Shown one piece after another: positions 52,248-60,524 of a stretch of 64,000 nucleotides of DNA; position 1 is the first letter of the stretch; each line of letters begins with the position of its first letter. The notes under the pieces were generated by a model. The model saw only the letters and a list, made by a program, of their open reading frames with translations, did not search any database and was not told the origin of the DNA. The translations under genes were made by a program, and so were the position numbers. Source of the stretch: JBBDRJ01 sp963766295 (lineage in GTDB: Bacteria > Actinomycetota > JAICYB01); the NCBI GenBank assembly GCA_963766295.1, contig CAVXYW010000002.1:124001-188000 (forward strand). The letters are read 5' to 3'.

Positions 52248-53159
52248 TTACAGCTCGATACCGAGCAGGGAGCCGAGCACTCGTCCGATCCCGAACGAGA
52301 TCACGGCGACTCCGAGACCCAGCGCAAGCATGATTCCGAAGCGCCGACGGAAGGACGCTCCTTGCATCACCGATGAATAGAACGAGAACGCCGCGATGAT
52401 CACGACCGCCGACGCCCACGAGATCACCAGAGCAATACGGCGGTCGGAAAGAATGAAGAAGGGCAGGACGAGCCCGACGACGACCACGATGTACGCGATC
52501 CCGGTGTAGGCCGCGGCTTTCCCGGGCTTTAGTTCGGACTCCTCGCCGATCTCAACGGACAAGAAGTTCGACGCCGCCATCGACATCGACGCGGCCACAC
52601 CGACGACGAGGGCCGCGAATCCGACGAGCTTCGGGTCCGAGATGGAAGAAGCCAGTCCGGTCAATCCACCGGTCAGCTCGACGAGCGCATCGTTTAAGCC
52701 GAGGACGGCGGCGCCGAGGTACTCGCGGCGCTCATCGGTGACCCCCTTCTCCAGGGCCTGCTCGTGCTCTTCTTCTTCGCGAAGCATCCGCTCGACTCCC
52801 ATGCGTTGATCGGAGTCGAGCGAGTCCTCTGCCAGCAACCGGCGGTAAGTCTCGATGGCCTTTTCTTCGCCGCGTTCGAGCCAACGGATGGTGAAGGCCG
52901 GTCCGAGGACTCGGCTGGCGGTTAAGAGCACGAGATGCTTCAGACGCGAGGGACGAAGTCGATCCTGGGATTGGTGGCAAACGTTCAGCCAGAACTTGAC
53001 GTGACCGAGCTCCTGTTGCGCGAGCTCGTTGAGCATCCGGCTCTGCTCCTCATGGGCTGCGCGTGCCGCCATCGCTGAGTAGATCCGGTATGCGAAGAGC
53101 TCTTCTGTGGCCTGCTCGTGGGCAATGTCGGCTAGTTCGACCACGGGCAAGTCTTTCAC
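52248..53159 (-). CDS. Rubrerythrin-VIT1/CCC1 fusion (membrane-bound ferritin-like, MbfA type)
   Basis: Predicted 303 aa. Residues 1-140 are a ferritin-like four-helix bundle with carboxylate ligands (HEQATEELFAY, AQQELGHVKF, EEEEHEQ); residues 145-303 hold five transmembrane helices of the VIT1/CCC1 transporter family. In characterised MbfA proteins the cytoplasmic di-iron domain delivers iron to export and protects against H2O2. Iron or manganese export is inferred. The start is GTG 53159 with a CGGAGGAAC site, and it is divergent by 41 bases from the HemK-like gene. Confidence 0.9.
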   Translation of the reverse strand: MKDLPVVELADIAHEQATEELFAYRIYSAMAARAAHEEQSRMLNELAQQELGHVKFWLNVCHQSQDRLRPSRLKHLVLLTASRVLGPAFTIRWLERGEEKAIETYRRLLAEDSLDSDQRMGVERMLREEEEHEQALEKGVTDERREYLGAAVLGLNDALVELTGGLTGLASSISDPKLVGFAALVVGVAASMSMAASNFLSVEIGEESELKPGKAAAYTGIAYIVVVVGLVLPFFILSDRRIALVISWASAVVIIAAFSFYSSVMQGASFRRRFGIMLALGLGVAVISFGIGRVLGSLLGIEL

Positions 53160-53200
53160 GTTCCTCCGGTACCCCGGCCGGATGTGATAGATGCTTACGC

Positions 53201-54061
53201 GTGAACACAGACCTTTTACTCAAGGATGCCGAGCAGACGCTCGTAGCAGTAAATGAACGTTTCGGGTGGCAGGGCGACGAGGACGATCAGGCGTGGGACA
53301 TCCTCGCTCACGTTCTCGGACGACAGCCCGACCCGGACGAGGACCTGCCTCTCGATGTCGCGTACAAGTTCGACGACCTCGTAAAGAGGCGCAGCACCGG
53401 CGAACCTATGGCCTTCATCTTGGGCTGGGTCGACTTCCTCGACTTCAAGATGAACATCGAGCCCGGTGCGTTCATCCCGCGGCTCACCAGCGAGTTCCTG
53501 GCCAGGCAGGCGATCCGGCGCATCCGCAAGCGCACGCGGCCCGTGCACGTCGATCTCGCTTGCGGCATCGGGCCGGTCGCCATCGGCTCTGCGCGCAAGG
53601 TTCCCCATGCCGAGGTTTACGGAGTGGACATCTCCCGCCAAGCCGTTCGGCAGGCACAAGCGAACGCACTGAAGCTCGGTGCTCCGAATGCGAAGTTCTT
53701 CAAGGGGGACATGTTCGCGCCTCTGCCCGATCAGATCCGCGGACGCGTGGATGTCATTTCGATCCATCCGCCGTACGTGCCGAAGGACGAGGTCGACGAC
53801 CTTCCCGAGGAGATCAAACAGTACGAACCGTCGCACACGCTGACCGATACCTCGATCGATGGTCTCGGTCTAACGCGCCGAGTGATCGACGAGGGACGTC
53901 AGTGGCTCGGGCCCAACGGCTGGGTTCTGATCGAGATCGTTCCATCGGAATCCAACGTAGTTCGCAAGATGTTCCGGACGCACGGCTACGAGGAAGTGCG
54001 CAGCACACATGGTGAGCTCAAATTGACACGCGTGATCTGCGGGAAGCTGCCCAACAAGTAG
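53201..54061 (+). CDS. HemK/PrmC-like class I methyltransferase with HPPY motif
   Basis: Predicted 286 aa. The N-terminal helical domain, then GEPMAFILGWVDFLDF and FIPRLTSE are PrmC-like; SAM binding is at VDLACGIGPVAI (117-128). The motif that in PrmC and HemK reads NPPY, and recognises the glutamine of release factor, is HPPY here (189-192). This could be a degenerate or re-specified protein-glutamine N5-methyltransferase. GTG 53201 is chosen because it starts at the family N-terminus; the upstream frame is antisense to the VIT1 gene. Confidence 0.85.
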   Translation: MNTDLLLKDAEQTLVAVNERFGWQGDEDDQAWDILAHVLGRQPDPDEDLPLDVAYKFDDLVKRRSTGEPMAFILGWVDFLDFKMNIEPGAFIPRLTSEFLARQAIRRIRKRTRPVHVDLACGIGPVAIGSARKVPHAEVYGVDISRQAVRQAQANALKLGAPNAKFFKGDMFAPLPDQIRGRVDVISIHPPYVPKDEVDDLPEEIKQYEPSHTLTDTSIDGLGLTRRVIDEGRQWLGPNGWVLIEIVPSESNVVRKMFRTHGYEEVRSTHGELKLTRVICGKLPNK

Positions 54062-54069
54062 GAACGGCC

Positions 54070-55599
54070 ATAACCTCGGACATCAGCGCCGACGCCGTCA
54101 TCATCGGTGCCGGACACAACGGTCTGGTCGCTGCCGCGTACTTGGCGCGCGCCGGCCTTCGAGTGGTCGTCTTCGAACGCCGTGACGTGGTCGGCGGCGC
54201 GGCGGTGACGGAGGAGCTCGCTCCAGGCTTCCGTGTTTCGACGGCCAGCTATGCGTTGTCGTTGCTTCGTCCCGACATCTACTCGGACTTGGAGCTTGTG
54301 CGTCACGGATTGCAGGCGGTACCCAAGGATCCGCAGATGTTCGTTCCCTTGCCGGACGGTCGCCACTACTTCGTTTGGCGCGACTCCGAGCGCACGCGTG
54401 ATGAGCTGGATCGGATCCATCGAGGCGACGGCGAGGCGTACCTGCAATGGTCGGCGTTCTGGAAGGACGCCGTTCGAATCTTTCGTCCTGCTCTGGAGTC
54501 TTTGGAGGCGGTCGACATCGAGCGCTACCTGCACTCGCTCGGCCGGGACGACCTCTATCGCCGGATCGTGCAGGGAAGCGCCGCAGATCTTGTCGAGCGG
54601 TTCTTCGCGTCCCCAGAGGTGCAAGGGGCGTTCGCTTCGCAAGGGATAGTCGGTACCTACAAAAGCGTCCGCGAGCCGGGCACCGCCTGGGTCATGGCCA
54701 AGCATTCCCTCGGCGGCGACATCTACGGATCATCGGGTACGTGGGGGTACGCGATCGGTGGAATGGGTGCGGTGTCCGGAGCCATAGTTGCGGCTGCGAA
54801 GGAGTCGGGAGCCGAGATCCATTGCGCCAGTGCTGTTGAGGAAGTTTTGGTCGTGGACGGACGAGCTGTCGGCGTTCGCTTGAAAGAGGGCAAGACCGTA
54901 ACGGCGGGGGCCGTCCTGTCGGGAGCCGACCCCAAGGCGACATTTATCGGTCTATGTCCGGCCGACGCGATCGACGAGACATTCAAAGCGCGGGTCAATT
55001 CTTGGAAGACGCCGGGCTGTGTGCTCAAGGTGAACTTCGCGCTGAGCGAATTGCCCGACTTCGTCGCTGCTCCCGGTCCGGGACCTCAGCACCGGGGGAC
55101 CGTTGAGATCGCGCCTTCTCTGGACTACCTGCACGACGCGTTCGACGACGCGGCCGGGGGCAGTCCGTCGAAGCATCCGTGGATGGAGCTGTTCGTTGCG
55201 TCGGCCGTCGATCCGTCACTTGTCGACGGAGAAGGTCATGTGGTTTCTGCCTTCACCCAGTACGTGCCACCGGGCGCTCTTGATTGGGACGCAACCCGTG
55301 AAGTCGCCTTGAAGAACGTGATCGACACGATCACCGCCTATGCACCGAATTTTGGGGACGCGATCATCGCGAGCGAAGCGCTCGGCCCGCCCGATCTGGA
55401 GCAAAGGTTCGGATTGCCGGGCGGCAACATCTTTCACGGCGAGATCACTCCGGACCAGTCATTCGACAAGCGGTTCGATTACCGCACGCCCATCGAGGGC
55501 CTCTACCTTTGTGGTTCGGGAGCGCGTCCCGGCGGATGCGTTATGGGTGCACCGGGACGCAACGCCGCTCGCGCAGTGCTGGCCGACTTGGGGAGGTAG
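54070..55599 (+). CDS. FAD-dependent amine-oxidase/phytoene-desaturase-like oxidoreductase, probable ATA start
   Basis: Predicted 509 aa. The FAD loop is AVIIGAGHNGLVAAAYLARAG, with GAGHNG at about 13-18, followed by FERRDVVGGAAVTEEL; the C-terminal LYLCGSGARPGGCVMGAPGRNAA is the matching flavin motif of CrtI-like and PYROXD2-like enzymes. No ATG, GTG or TTG lies between the in-frame TGA at 54013 and the loop. An ATA at 54070 sits six bases after AGGA and opens TSDISADAV. The TTG at 54142 would delete the FAD loop and is not credible. The ATA may be a rare start or an altered ATG. The substrate is unknown. Confidence 0.82.
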   Translation: MTSDISADAVIIGAGHNGLVAAAYLARAGLRVVVFERRDVVGGAAVTEELAPGFRVSTASYALSLLRPDIYSDLELVRHGLQAVPKDPQMFVPLPDGRHYFVWRDSERTRDELDRIHRGDGEAYLQWSAFWKDAVRIFRPALESLEAVDIERYLHSLGRDDLYRRIVQGSAADLVERFFASPEVQGAFASQGIVGTYKSVREPGTAWVMAKHSLGGDIYGSSGTWGYAIGGMGAVSGAIVAAAKESGAEIHCASAVEEVLVVDGRAVGVRLKEGKTVTAGAVLSGADPKATFIGLCPADAIDETFKARVNSWKTPGCVLKVNFALSELPDFVAAPGPGPQHRGTVEIAPSLDYLHDAFDDAAGGSPSKHPWMELFVASAVDPSLVDGEGHVVSAFTQYVPPGALDWDATREVALKNVIDTITAYAPNFGDAIIASEALGPPDLEQRFGLPGGNIFHGEITPDQSFDKRFDYRTPIEGLYLCGSGARPGGCVMGAPGRNAARAVLADLGR

Positions 55600-55602
55600 G
55601 AC

Positions 55603-56371
55603 ATGTGCTACGAGACGACATCACGCCCGCCCTATCCACCGATCACCGGAGGTGCCGCGACCGGTGAATCACTGACGCTCAAGGCATCGGACGGCAACGA
55701 TTTCGCTGCCTTCTGCGCAAGGAAAGAAGACGCGGGCGGACCCGGCATAGTGATCCTTCCGGACGTTCGCGGGCTTCACGCTTTCTATGAAGATCTGGCG
55801 CTGCGCTTCGCCGAGGCCGGCGTGCACGCGACGGCGTTCGACTACTTCGGCCGGACGGCCGGCGTTGCGCGCCGGGAGGACGATTTCGATTTCTGGCCCG
55901 AAGTCATGAAGACGAAGCCCGACACGGTTGCTCTTGATGTTGCTGCCACCGTCGAGCATCTAGGCTCCGACGCCGGTGGCGCGGCGGATTCGATCTTCAC
56001 GGTTGGTTTCTGCTTCGGCGGCGGCAACTCTTTCAACCAGGCAGCGCGAGGTCACGGCTCTGGCCGGCGTGATCGGTTTCTACGGCCGGGTCGTACCGCG
56101 GGACGAGAACGATAAGGACGCCCCGATCGAAAAGGTCGACCGATTCGAATGCCCCGTGCTGGGATTGTTCGGCGGCACCGATCAGATGATCACGGCCGAA
56201 GGCATCCAAGCCTTTGGTAAAGCTCTGGGCGCTGTCGGCGTGGCCAACGAGCTGAAGATCTACGAGGGGGCTCCGCACTCGTTCTTCGACCGAGCCTTTG
56301 ATCAGTTCAAGGCCGACTGCGACGACGCTTGGACGCGCATCCTGGGATTCATCGAATCCAACTCCGGGTAG
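55603..56371 (+). pseudogene. Dienelactone hydrolase family, disrupted by a one-base frameshift
   Basis: Frame one runs from ATG 55603 through VGFCFGGG (nucleophile Cys137) to GHG (end 56058). One extra base, T at about 56059, then shifts to a frame continuing LAGVIGFYGRVVP, CPVLGLFGGTDQMI (acid Asp) and PHSFFD (His) to 56371. Joined, it would be about 255 aa with a complete DLH triad. As read it is either a recent pseudogene or a sequencing/assembly error; the site is not a homopolymer run. Dienelactone hydrolases act in chloroaromatic and other lactone degradation. The gene starts four bases after the FAD oxidoreductase. Confidence 0.85.
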
Positions 56372-56382
56372 TTCGTAAGTCG

Positions 56383-57801
56383 ATGCGGTCCTTCCTGATC
56401 GCGGGCGAACGAGTATCCGGGACACAGTCTCGCGAGGTTCACAGTCCCTTCAATGGCTCGGTTGTTGACGAGGTTGGCATCGCTTCATGGGACGACGTCA
56501 ATCGAGCGCTCGCCGCCGCGACGATCGCTTTCGGTTCGACCCGGAAGCAGAGTGCATTTGACCGCTCCAAGGTGTTGCTCGCCGCCGCCGGCGCCATACG
56601 GATGAGGGCCGAGGAGCTGACGCGGCTGATCGTTGCCGAAGGCGGAAAGCCCTACAAGAGCGCGAAGGTCGAAGTGGCGCGCGCTGCGTCAACCCTGACG
56701 TGGGCTGGTGAAGAAGCCAAAAGGTTCACCGGTGAGCTGATACGGCTGGACACCGAGGAGGCTGCTCGCGGCCGCTTGGGTTTGGTGCGACGGTTCCCGC
56801 TGGGTGTCGTGCTCGGCATCGCGCCGTTCAACTTTCCGCTGAACCTGGTGTGCCACAAGGTCGGACCTGCGCTCGCTGCCGGCAACTCGATCGTCGTGAA
56901 GCCGGCGAGCGCGACACCTCTCTCCGCGATCGCTCTCGGCGAGATCCTCGTGGAGGCAGGAGCGGGAGAAGCGATATCAGTACTCACTTGCTCGCCGGAC
57001 GACGCCGAGCGAGCGGCGCAGGACGATCGGGTCGCGAAGATCTCCTTCACGGGATCGACGGAAGTCGGTTGGAAGCTCAAGTCACTTGTCCCCCGTAAGA
57101 AGGTCACCTTGGAGCTGGGAGGCAACGCGGCGGTGATCGTCGACGAGGGCGCCGATTTGGATCACGCTGCCGAACGTGTCGCGTACGGCGGCTTCTATCA
57201 AGCTGGACAGTCGTGCATCTCCGTTCAGCGTGTTCTCGTTCACGAGAAGATCTCCGACGCGTTTCGCGACAAGCTCGTTCCGCGAGTGGAAGCGTTGGTC
57301 GTAGGCGACCCGGCGGATGAGGACACTGATGTTGGGCCGCTCATCGACAAGGGCGCTCTGGATCGTGTGGAGGCGTGGGTAAAGGAAGCCATCGATGCCG
57401 GTGCTCATGCTCTGTGCGGCGCGAGGCGCGAGGATCCCTGCTATCTGCCGACGGTGCTAACCGACATCCGGCCGGATATGAAGGTGTCGTGTAACGAGAT
57501 CTTCGGGCCGGTCGTCACGATGCAAACATTCTCGACCTTTGACCAGGCCTTGGAGATGGCCAACGACACCGACTACGGGCTGCAGGGGGGAGTTTTCACC
57601 AACGACGTCGAGAAAGTGTTCCGCGCGCACAGCGAGTGGCGGGTGGGCGGAGTGATCCACAACGACGTATCCGCCTTCCGGGCCGACCAGATGCCGTACG
57701 GCGGGGTGAAGGATTCGGGTTACGGACGCGAAGGATTGCGCTACGCGATGGAGGAGATGTCCGAGACGCGGATCCTCGTCCTGTCCGGACTGGATCTCTA
57801 A
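56383..57801 (+). CDS. Aldehyde dehydrogenase
   Basis: Predicted 472 aa. Catalytic residues are N150 (APFNFPLN), E244 (TLELGGN) and C278 (GQSCIS), with FTGSTEVG for NAD(P) and EIFGPVV near the end. It oxidises an aldehyde to an acid or acyl product; the subgroup resembles uncharacterised actinobacterial enzymes. ATG 56383 is preferred; the longer frame overlaps the pseudogene. Its stop overlaps the convergent TetR gene by CTAA, and it may share transcription with the FAD oxidoreductase and the broken hydrolase. Confidence 0.93.
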   Translation: MRSFLIAGERVSGTQSREVHSPFNGSVVDEVGIASWDDVNRALAAATIAFGSTRKQSAFDRSKVLLAAAGAIRMRAEELTRLIVAEGGKPYKSAKVEVARAASTLTWAGEEAKRFTGELIRLDTEEAARGRLGLVRRFPLGVVLGIAPFNFPLNLVCHKVGPALAAGNSIVVKPASATPLSAIALGEILVEAGAGEAISVLTCSPDDAERAAQDDRVAKISFTGSTEVGWKLKSLVPRKKVTLELGGNAAVIVDEGADLDHAAERVAYGGFYQAGQSCISVQRVLVHEKISDAFRDKLVPRVEALVVGDPADEDTDVGPLIDKGALDRVEAWVKEAIDAGAHALCGARREDPCYLPTVLTDIRPDMKVSCNEIFGPVVTMQTFSTFDQALEMANDTDYGLQGGVFTNDVEKVFRAHSEWRVGGVIHNDVSAFRADQMPYGGVKDSGYGREGLRYAMEEMSETRILVLSGLDL

Positions 57802-58493
57802 GACTTGACGAGCCGGGGGCGCCGCGGCGGAAGGTCCACGTTCGGCGCGAGCGCCTTGTACAGCAACTGCTTGGCTCCCTCGACGAGCCGCTCCAGATTG
57901 TCCGGTTCGGAGTAACAGAGACACGCGGCGATGTTGTCGCGGATCGCGGCGGTCATCAGTCGAGCGGTCATCTCCGGATCCTCGGTGTGGACGAGTCCGT
58001 ACTCGGCTCCCGTGTTGAAGGCGCTCGTTATCAGCGCGAGGTAGTCACGCTCGAGTTCCAGGGCCTCGCGAACGAGATCTGGACTCGGGCTTTGTCGCAC
58101 GACGACCTCGACGGCGTCGCGATGTTGGGTGTGGTAGTCGACGACGGCGTGGAAGATGTCGTCGATGATGTCGCGATAGTCGACGGGCTTACCCGCCTCG
58201 AGCTGTTCGATCGCGTCCGCGACGATCGTTGCGACGGCATCGGTGAGTCCGGCCATGAAGTCGCGCTTGAGCGCGAGCAACAGGTGCTCCTTGGACTGGA
58301 AGTAGAGATAGATCGTGCCCTTGGCCACGCCGGCCGATTGGGCGACCTCGTCCATCGTCGTTTCGTGGAAGCCCTTGGAGCTGAACAGGTTCAGGGCGGC
58401 TTCCATGATCTCGGCACGGCGTTGCTCGCTGGGCTTGACCACCCGGCGCTTCAATACGGACGAAACGGCGTCCCGTACCGACTCCACTTGCAC
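57798..58493 (-). CDS. TetR/AcrR family transcriptional regulator
   Basis: Predicted 231 aa. The N-terminal HTH (about 25-70: RRAEIMEAALNLF, TMDEVAQSAGVAKGTIYLYFQSK) is typical. The C-terminal ligand domain is alpha-helical without a named signature. Starts at GTG 58493 (a second GTG lies at 58487). It is divergent from the unknown gene at 58686, and the intergenic region holds several TGAC/GTCA palindromes that fit TetR operators, so it probably represses that gene and itself. Confidence 0.92.
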   Translation of the reverse strand: MQVESVRDAVSSVLKRRVVKPSEQRRAEIMEAALNLFSSKGFHETTMDEVAQSAGVAKGTIYLYFQSKEHLLLALKRDFMAGLTDAVATIVADAIEQLEAGKPVDYRDIIDDIFHAVVDYHTQHRDAVEVVVRQSPSPDLVREALELERDYLALITSAFNTGAEYGLVHTEDPEMTARLMTAAIRDNIAACLCYSEPDNLERLVEGAKQLLYKALAPNVDLPPRRPRLVKS

Positions 58494-58509
58494 CCCTAAA
58501 GGAAGTGAA

Positions 58510-58524
58510 CTGACCTGAAGTCAG
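58510..58524. promoter_or_regulatory. Palindrome CTGAC-ctgaa-GTCAG near the TetR start
   Basis: Five-base arms with a 5-base centre, 17-31 bases upstream of the regulator start. It uses the same TGAC/GTCA half-site core as the pair at 58625-58664 but with closer spacing. It may mediate autoregulation; weaker evidence than the main pair. Confidence 0.4.
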
Positions 58525-58617
58525 ATCGTAGCACCCCGTTCTCGAATGCACAAGGACGGGTAAACGCCCTGTTCAGAGAGCTTTGGTGAGATTGTGGCTG
58601 GAGTGACGATAACCCCC

Positions 58618-58645
58618 TTGACAATGACTGTCGGTCGGTCATACT
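58618..58645 (+). promoter_or_regulatory. Sigma-A/housekeeping-like promoter for the gene at 58686
   Basis: A perfect -35 TTGACA (58618-58623) and a -10 candidate CATACT (58640-58645) with a 16-base spacer. It lies 40 bases upstream of the ATG and is covered by the palindromes at 58625-58664. The -35 match is strong and the -10 moderate. Confidence 0.65.
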
Positions 58646-58664
58646 AATGACTGACCGTTAGTCA
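58625..58664. promoter_or_regulatory. Paired 17-bp TetR-type operators
   Basis: O1 TGACTGTCGGTCGGTCA (58625-58641) and O2 TGACTGACCGTTAGTCA (58648-58664), separated by TACTAA. O2 is a near-perfect palindrome (one mismatch between half-sites) and O1 an imperfect one. O1 and O2 also form a larger inverted repeat with 14 of 17 matching positions. They overlap the -10 element and spacer, so binding would block polymerase. The match to known TetR operators of TGAC-n-GTCA form supports regulation by the adjacent TetR protein. Confidence 0.75.
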
Positions 58665-58685
58665 TCGGACCGAGAGGAGGCCGAG

Positions 58686-59102
58686 ATGACCACACGGGCA
58701 AGCAGGAATGGGTTGCACGTCCCCGCATCACGGGTTGGACGGGTACTCCCCAAACAGCTGGTGGTGGAGCCGGCCACGCTGGACATAGGTGGCCCGATCA
58801 AAGAACGCATGGCTCCCGACAAGACGCTTCGCTACAGCGCGGAGTGGTCGCAAGGCCGGGCCCGAGGCCAGGCCCGCATCGAGATCCGACCGACATCCAA
58901 AGTCAGCACAGACATCGTCGTTGAGCTATCGCACGCGAGCGGCGCGTGGGCGCTGGCCTGGGGCAAGCCCCGGCGCCACCGCTTGGCCGCGCTTTTCGCC
59001 AACGCTCTCGCGTATCACGTCGAGACGCGCGATGGCGAAGAGGCGCACGCGTTCGACGTCAGAAGGACAACGCCGGAGCTCGTGAGAGCTCGCAGCGCTT
59101 AG
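58686..59102 (+). CDS. Conserved-looking protein of unknown function
   Basis: Predicted 138 aa with GAGAGGAGG eight to ten bases before ATG 58686. It is basic at the N-terminus, has a central beta-rich stretch (RIEIRPTSKVSTDIVVELS) and a helix near LAALFANALAYHVETR; a small SRPBCC-like fold is conceivable but unproven. No membrane segment or signal peptide. A promoter overlapping TetR operators upstream and a strong terminator downstream mark it as a single-gene, TetR-controlled transcription unit. Confidence 0.7.
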   Translation: MTTRASRNGLHVPASRVGRVLPKQLVVEPATLDIGGPIKERMAPDKTLRYSAEWSQGRARGQARIEIRPTSKVSTDIVVELSHASGAWALAWGKPRRHRLAALFANALAYHVETRDGEEAHAFDVRRTTPELVRARSA

Positions 59103-59121
59103 ATCCCCCTCCCCGCAACGA

Positions 59122-59152
59122 AAGAAGAGGCGCCTCCCCGGCGCCTCTTCTT
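59122..59152. terminator. Bidirectional intrinsic terminator
   Basis: Stem AAGAAGAGGCGCC (59122-59134) pairs with GGCGCCTCTTCTT (59140-59152), a 13-bp perfect stem with loop TCCCC. On the plus strand it is followed by CTTTTCCT; on the minus strand by T-rich TCGTTG after the stem's own TTCTT end. It lies between the convergent genes at 58686 and 59159 and should stop both. Confidence 0.9.
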
Positions 59153-59158
59153 CTTTTC

Positions 59159-60454
59159 CTAGAGGTTTCCGACCTCGGCCTCGAAGTGTTTTTCCGCCCA
59201 GCGGAGCGCTTCCTCCCGCTTGGTCGGGATGTGCTGGCTCGGCCACAGGCCATCGTGCGGGGTGTAGTCCTTGAGGACTTCCTTGGCCACCGTCACCTTG
59301 TGGACTTCGGTCGGGCCATCGGCGATACCCATCGTTGGGGCGCCCATCCACATCTGCGAGAACGGCATCTCATTGGACACACCAAGGGCACCGTGCATAT
59401 GCATCGCCGCGTGGACGGTGTCTATGAGGACCTTCGGTAGCCGCGCTTTGACCGCAGCGATGTCCTTGCGGACCTTCATGTAGTCCTTGTACTTGTCGAT
59501 CTTCCAAGCGCTTTGCAGGACGAGGAGACGGAACATCTGGACGTCCGTCCACACATCGGCGATCTGCTCCTGCACGATCTGCTTGTTGGCAAGCAGCTCA
59601 CCCTTGGTCTCGCGTGAGAGCACCCGCTCGCACATCATGTCGAGGCATCTGCGGAGCGTGGCGATCGAGCGCATGGCGTGGTGGATGCGTCCTCCGGACA
59701 GGCGCGTCTGCGCCGCGGCGAACGCCTTGCCTTCCTGGCCCAGCAGATTCTCTGCAGGGATGCGGACGTCCTCGTAACGGATGTAAGCGTGGTGTCCGCT
59801 TCCGAGTTTTTCGGTGCCGGTGCCGACGTTGCGCACCAGGTTCACGCCCGGCGTGTTGCGCGGCACGATGTACATCGAGGTGCCGTCGTAGGGGCTGACG
59901 TCGGGGTTCGACACCGCCATCACGAGAAGGATGTCTGCGCGGTCGCCGGCCGATGTGAACCACTTTTCACCGTTTAGGACCCATTCGTCGCCGACCCTCT
60001 CTGCGCGCGTCTTGAACATCGTGGGGTCGGCTCCTGCGTGCGGCTCGGTCATGGAGTACGCCGAGTAGATCTCGCCGGCGAGCAGCGGCTTGAGAAACTT
60101 TTCCTTTTGATCGTCGGTGCCGTAGTGAGCGATCGTCTCCGCGTTGCCGGAGTCTGGTGCCTGTGCGCCGAACATGCGCGGCGCCAGACCGGACCGGCCG
60201 AGGATCTCGTTCATCAGGCCGAGCTTCACCTGGCCGTAACCCTTGCCGCCGAGGTCTGGACCGAGGTGGCACGCCCACAGATCGTTGTCCTTGACCTTCT
60301 GCCTGTATTTATCGATCTGCGGACGGATCTTGTCCCGCGGGATGCCGCCGGCCCACATCGCGGTCTCGAACGGTTCGATCTCCTCGGTTACGAAGGTCTC
60401 GATCCAATCGAGCTTCTCCTGGAATTCGGGATCGGTTTCGAAGTCCCACGCCAT
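59159..60454 (-). CDS. Acyl-CoA dehydrogenase
   Basis: Predicted 431 aa FAD enzyme. It contains AYSMTEPHAGADP and WVLNGEKWFTSAGDRAD (FAD/substrate binding), RLSGGRIHHAMRS, and the C-terminal MGIADGPTEVHKVTVAKEVLK, where the Glu aligns with the catalytic base region of medium-chain enzymes. The group resembles FadE-type enzymes of long-chain or steroid side-chain oxidation. ATG 60454 has GAGGGAGG about seven bases upstream; the extension to 60547 is rejected. Electrons pass to ETF, not encoded here. Confidence 0.92.
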   Translation of the reverse strand: MAWDFETDPEFQEKLDWIETFVTEEIEPFETAMWAGGIPRDKIRPQIDKYRQKVKDNDLWACHLGPDLGGKGYGQVKLGLMNEILGRSGLAPRMFGAQAPDSGNAETIAHYGTDDQKEKFLKPLLAGEIYSAYSMTEPHAGADPTMFKTRAERVGDEWVLNGEKWFTSAGDRADILLVMAVSNPDVSPYDGTSMYIVPRNTPGVNLVRNVGTGTEKLGSGHHAYIRYEDVRIPAENLLGQEGKAFAAAQTRLSGGRIHHAMRSIATLRRCLDMMCERVLSRETKGELLANKQIVQEQIADVWTDVQMFRLLVLQSAWKIDKYKDYMKVRKDIAAVKARLPKVLIDTVHAAMHMHGALGVSNEMPFSQMWMGAPTMGIADGPTEVHKVTVAKEVLKDYTPHDGLWPSQHIPTKREEALRWAEKHFEAEVGNL

Positions 60455-60524
60455 GGCTGCCTCCCTCGCTGTAAAGCCACCCGGATGCGCCTTCGGCGCC
60501 CCCTCAAGGAATCCGGCTCCTAGC

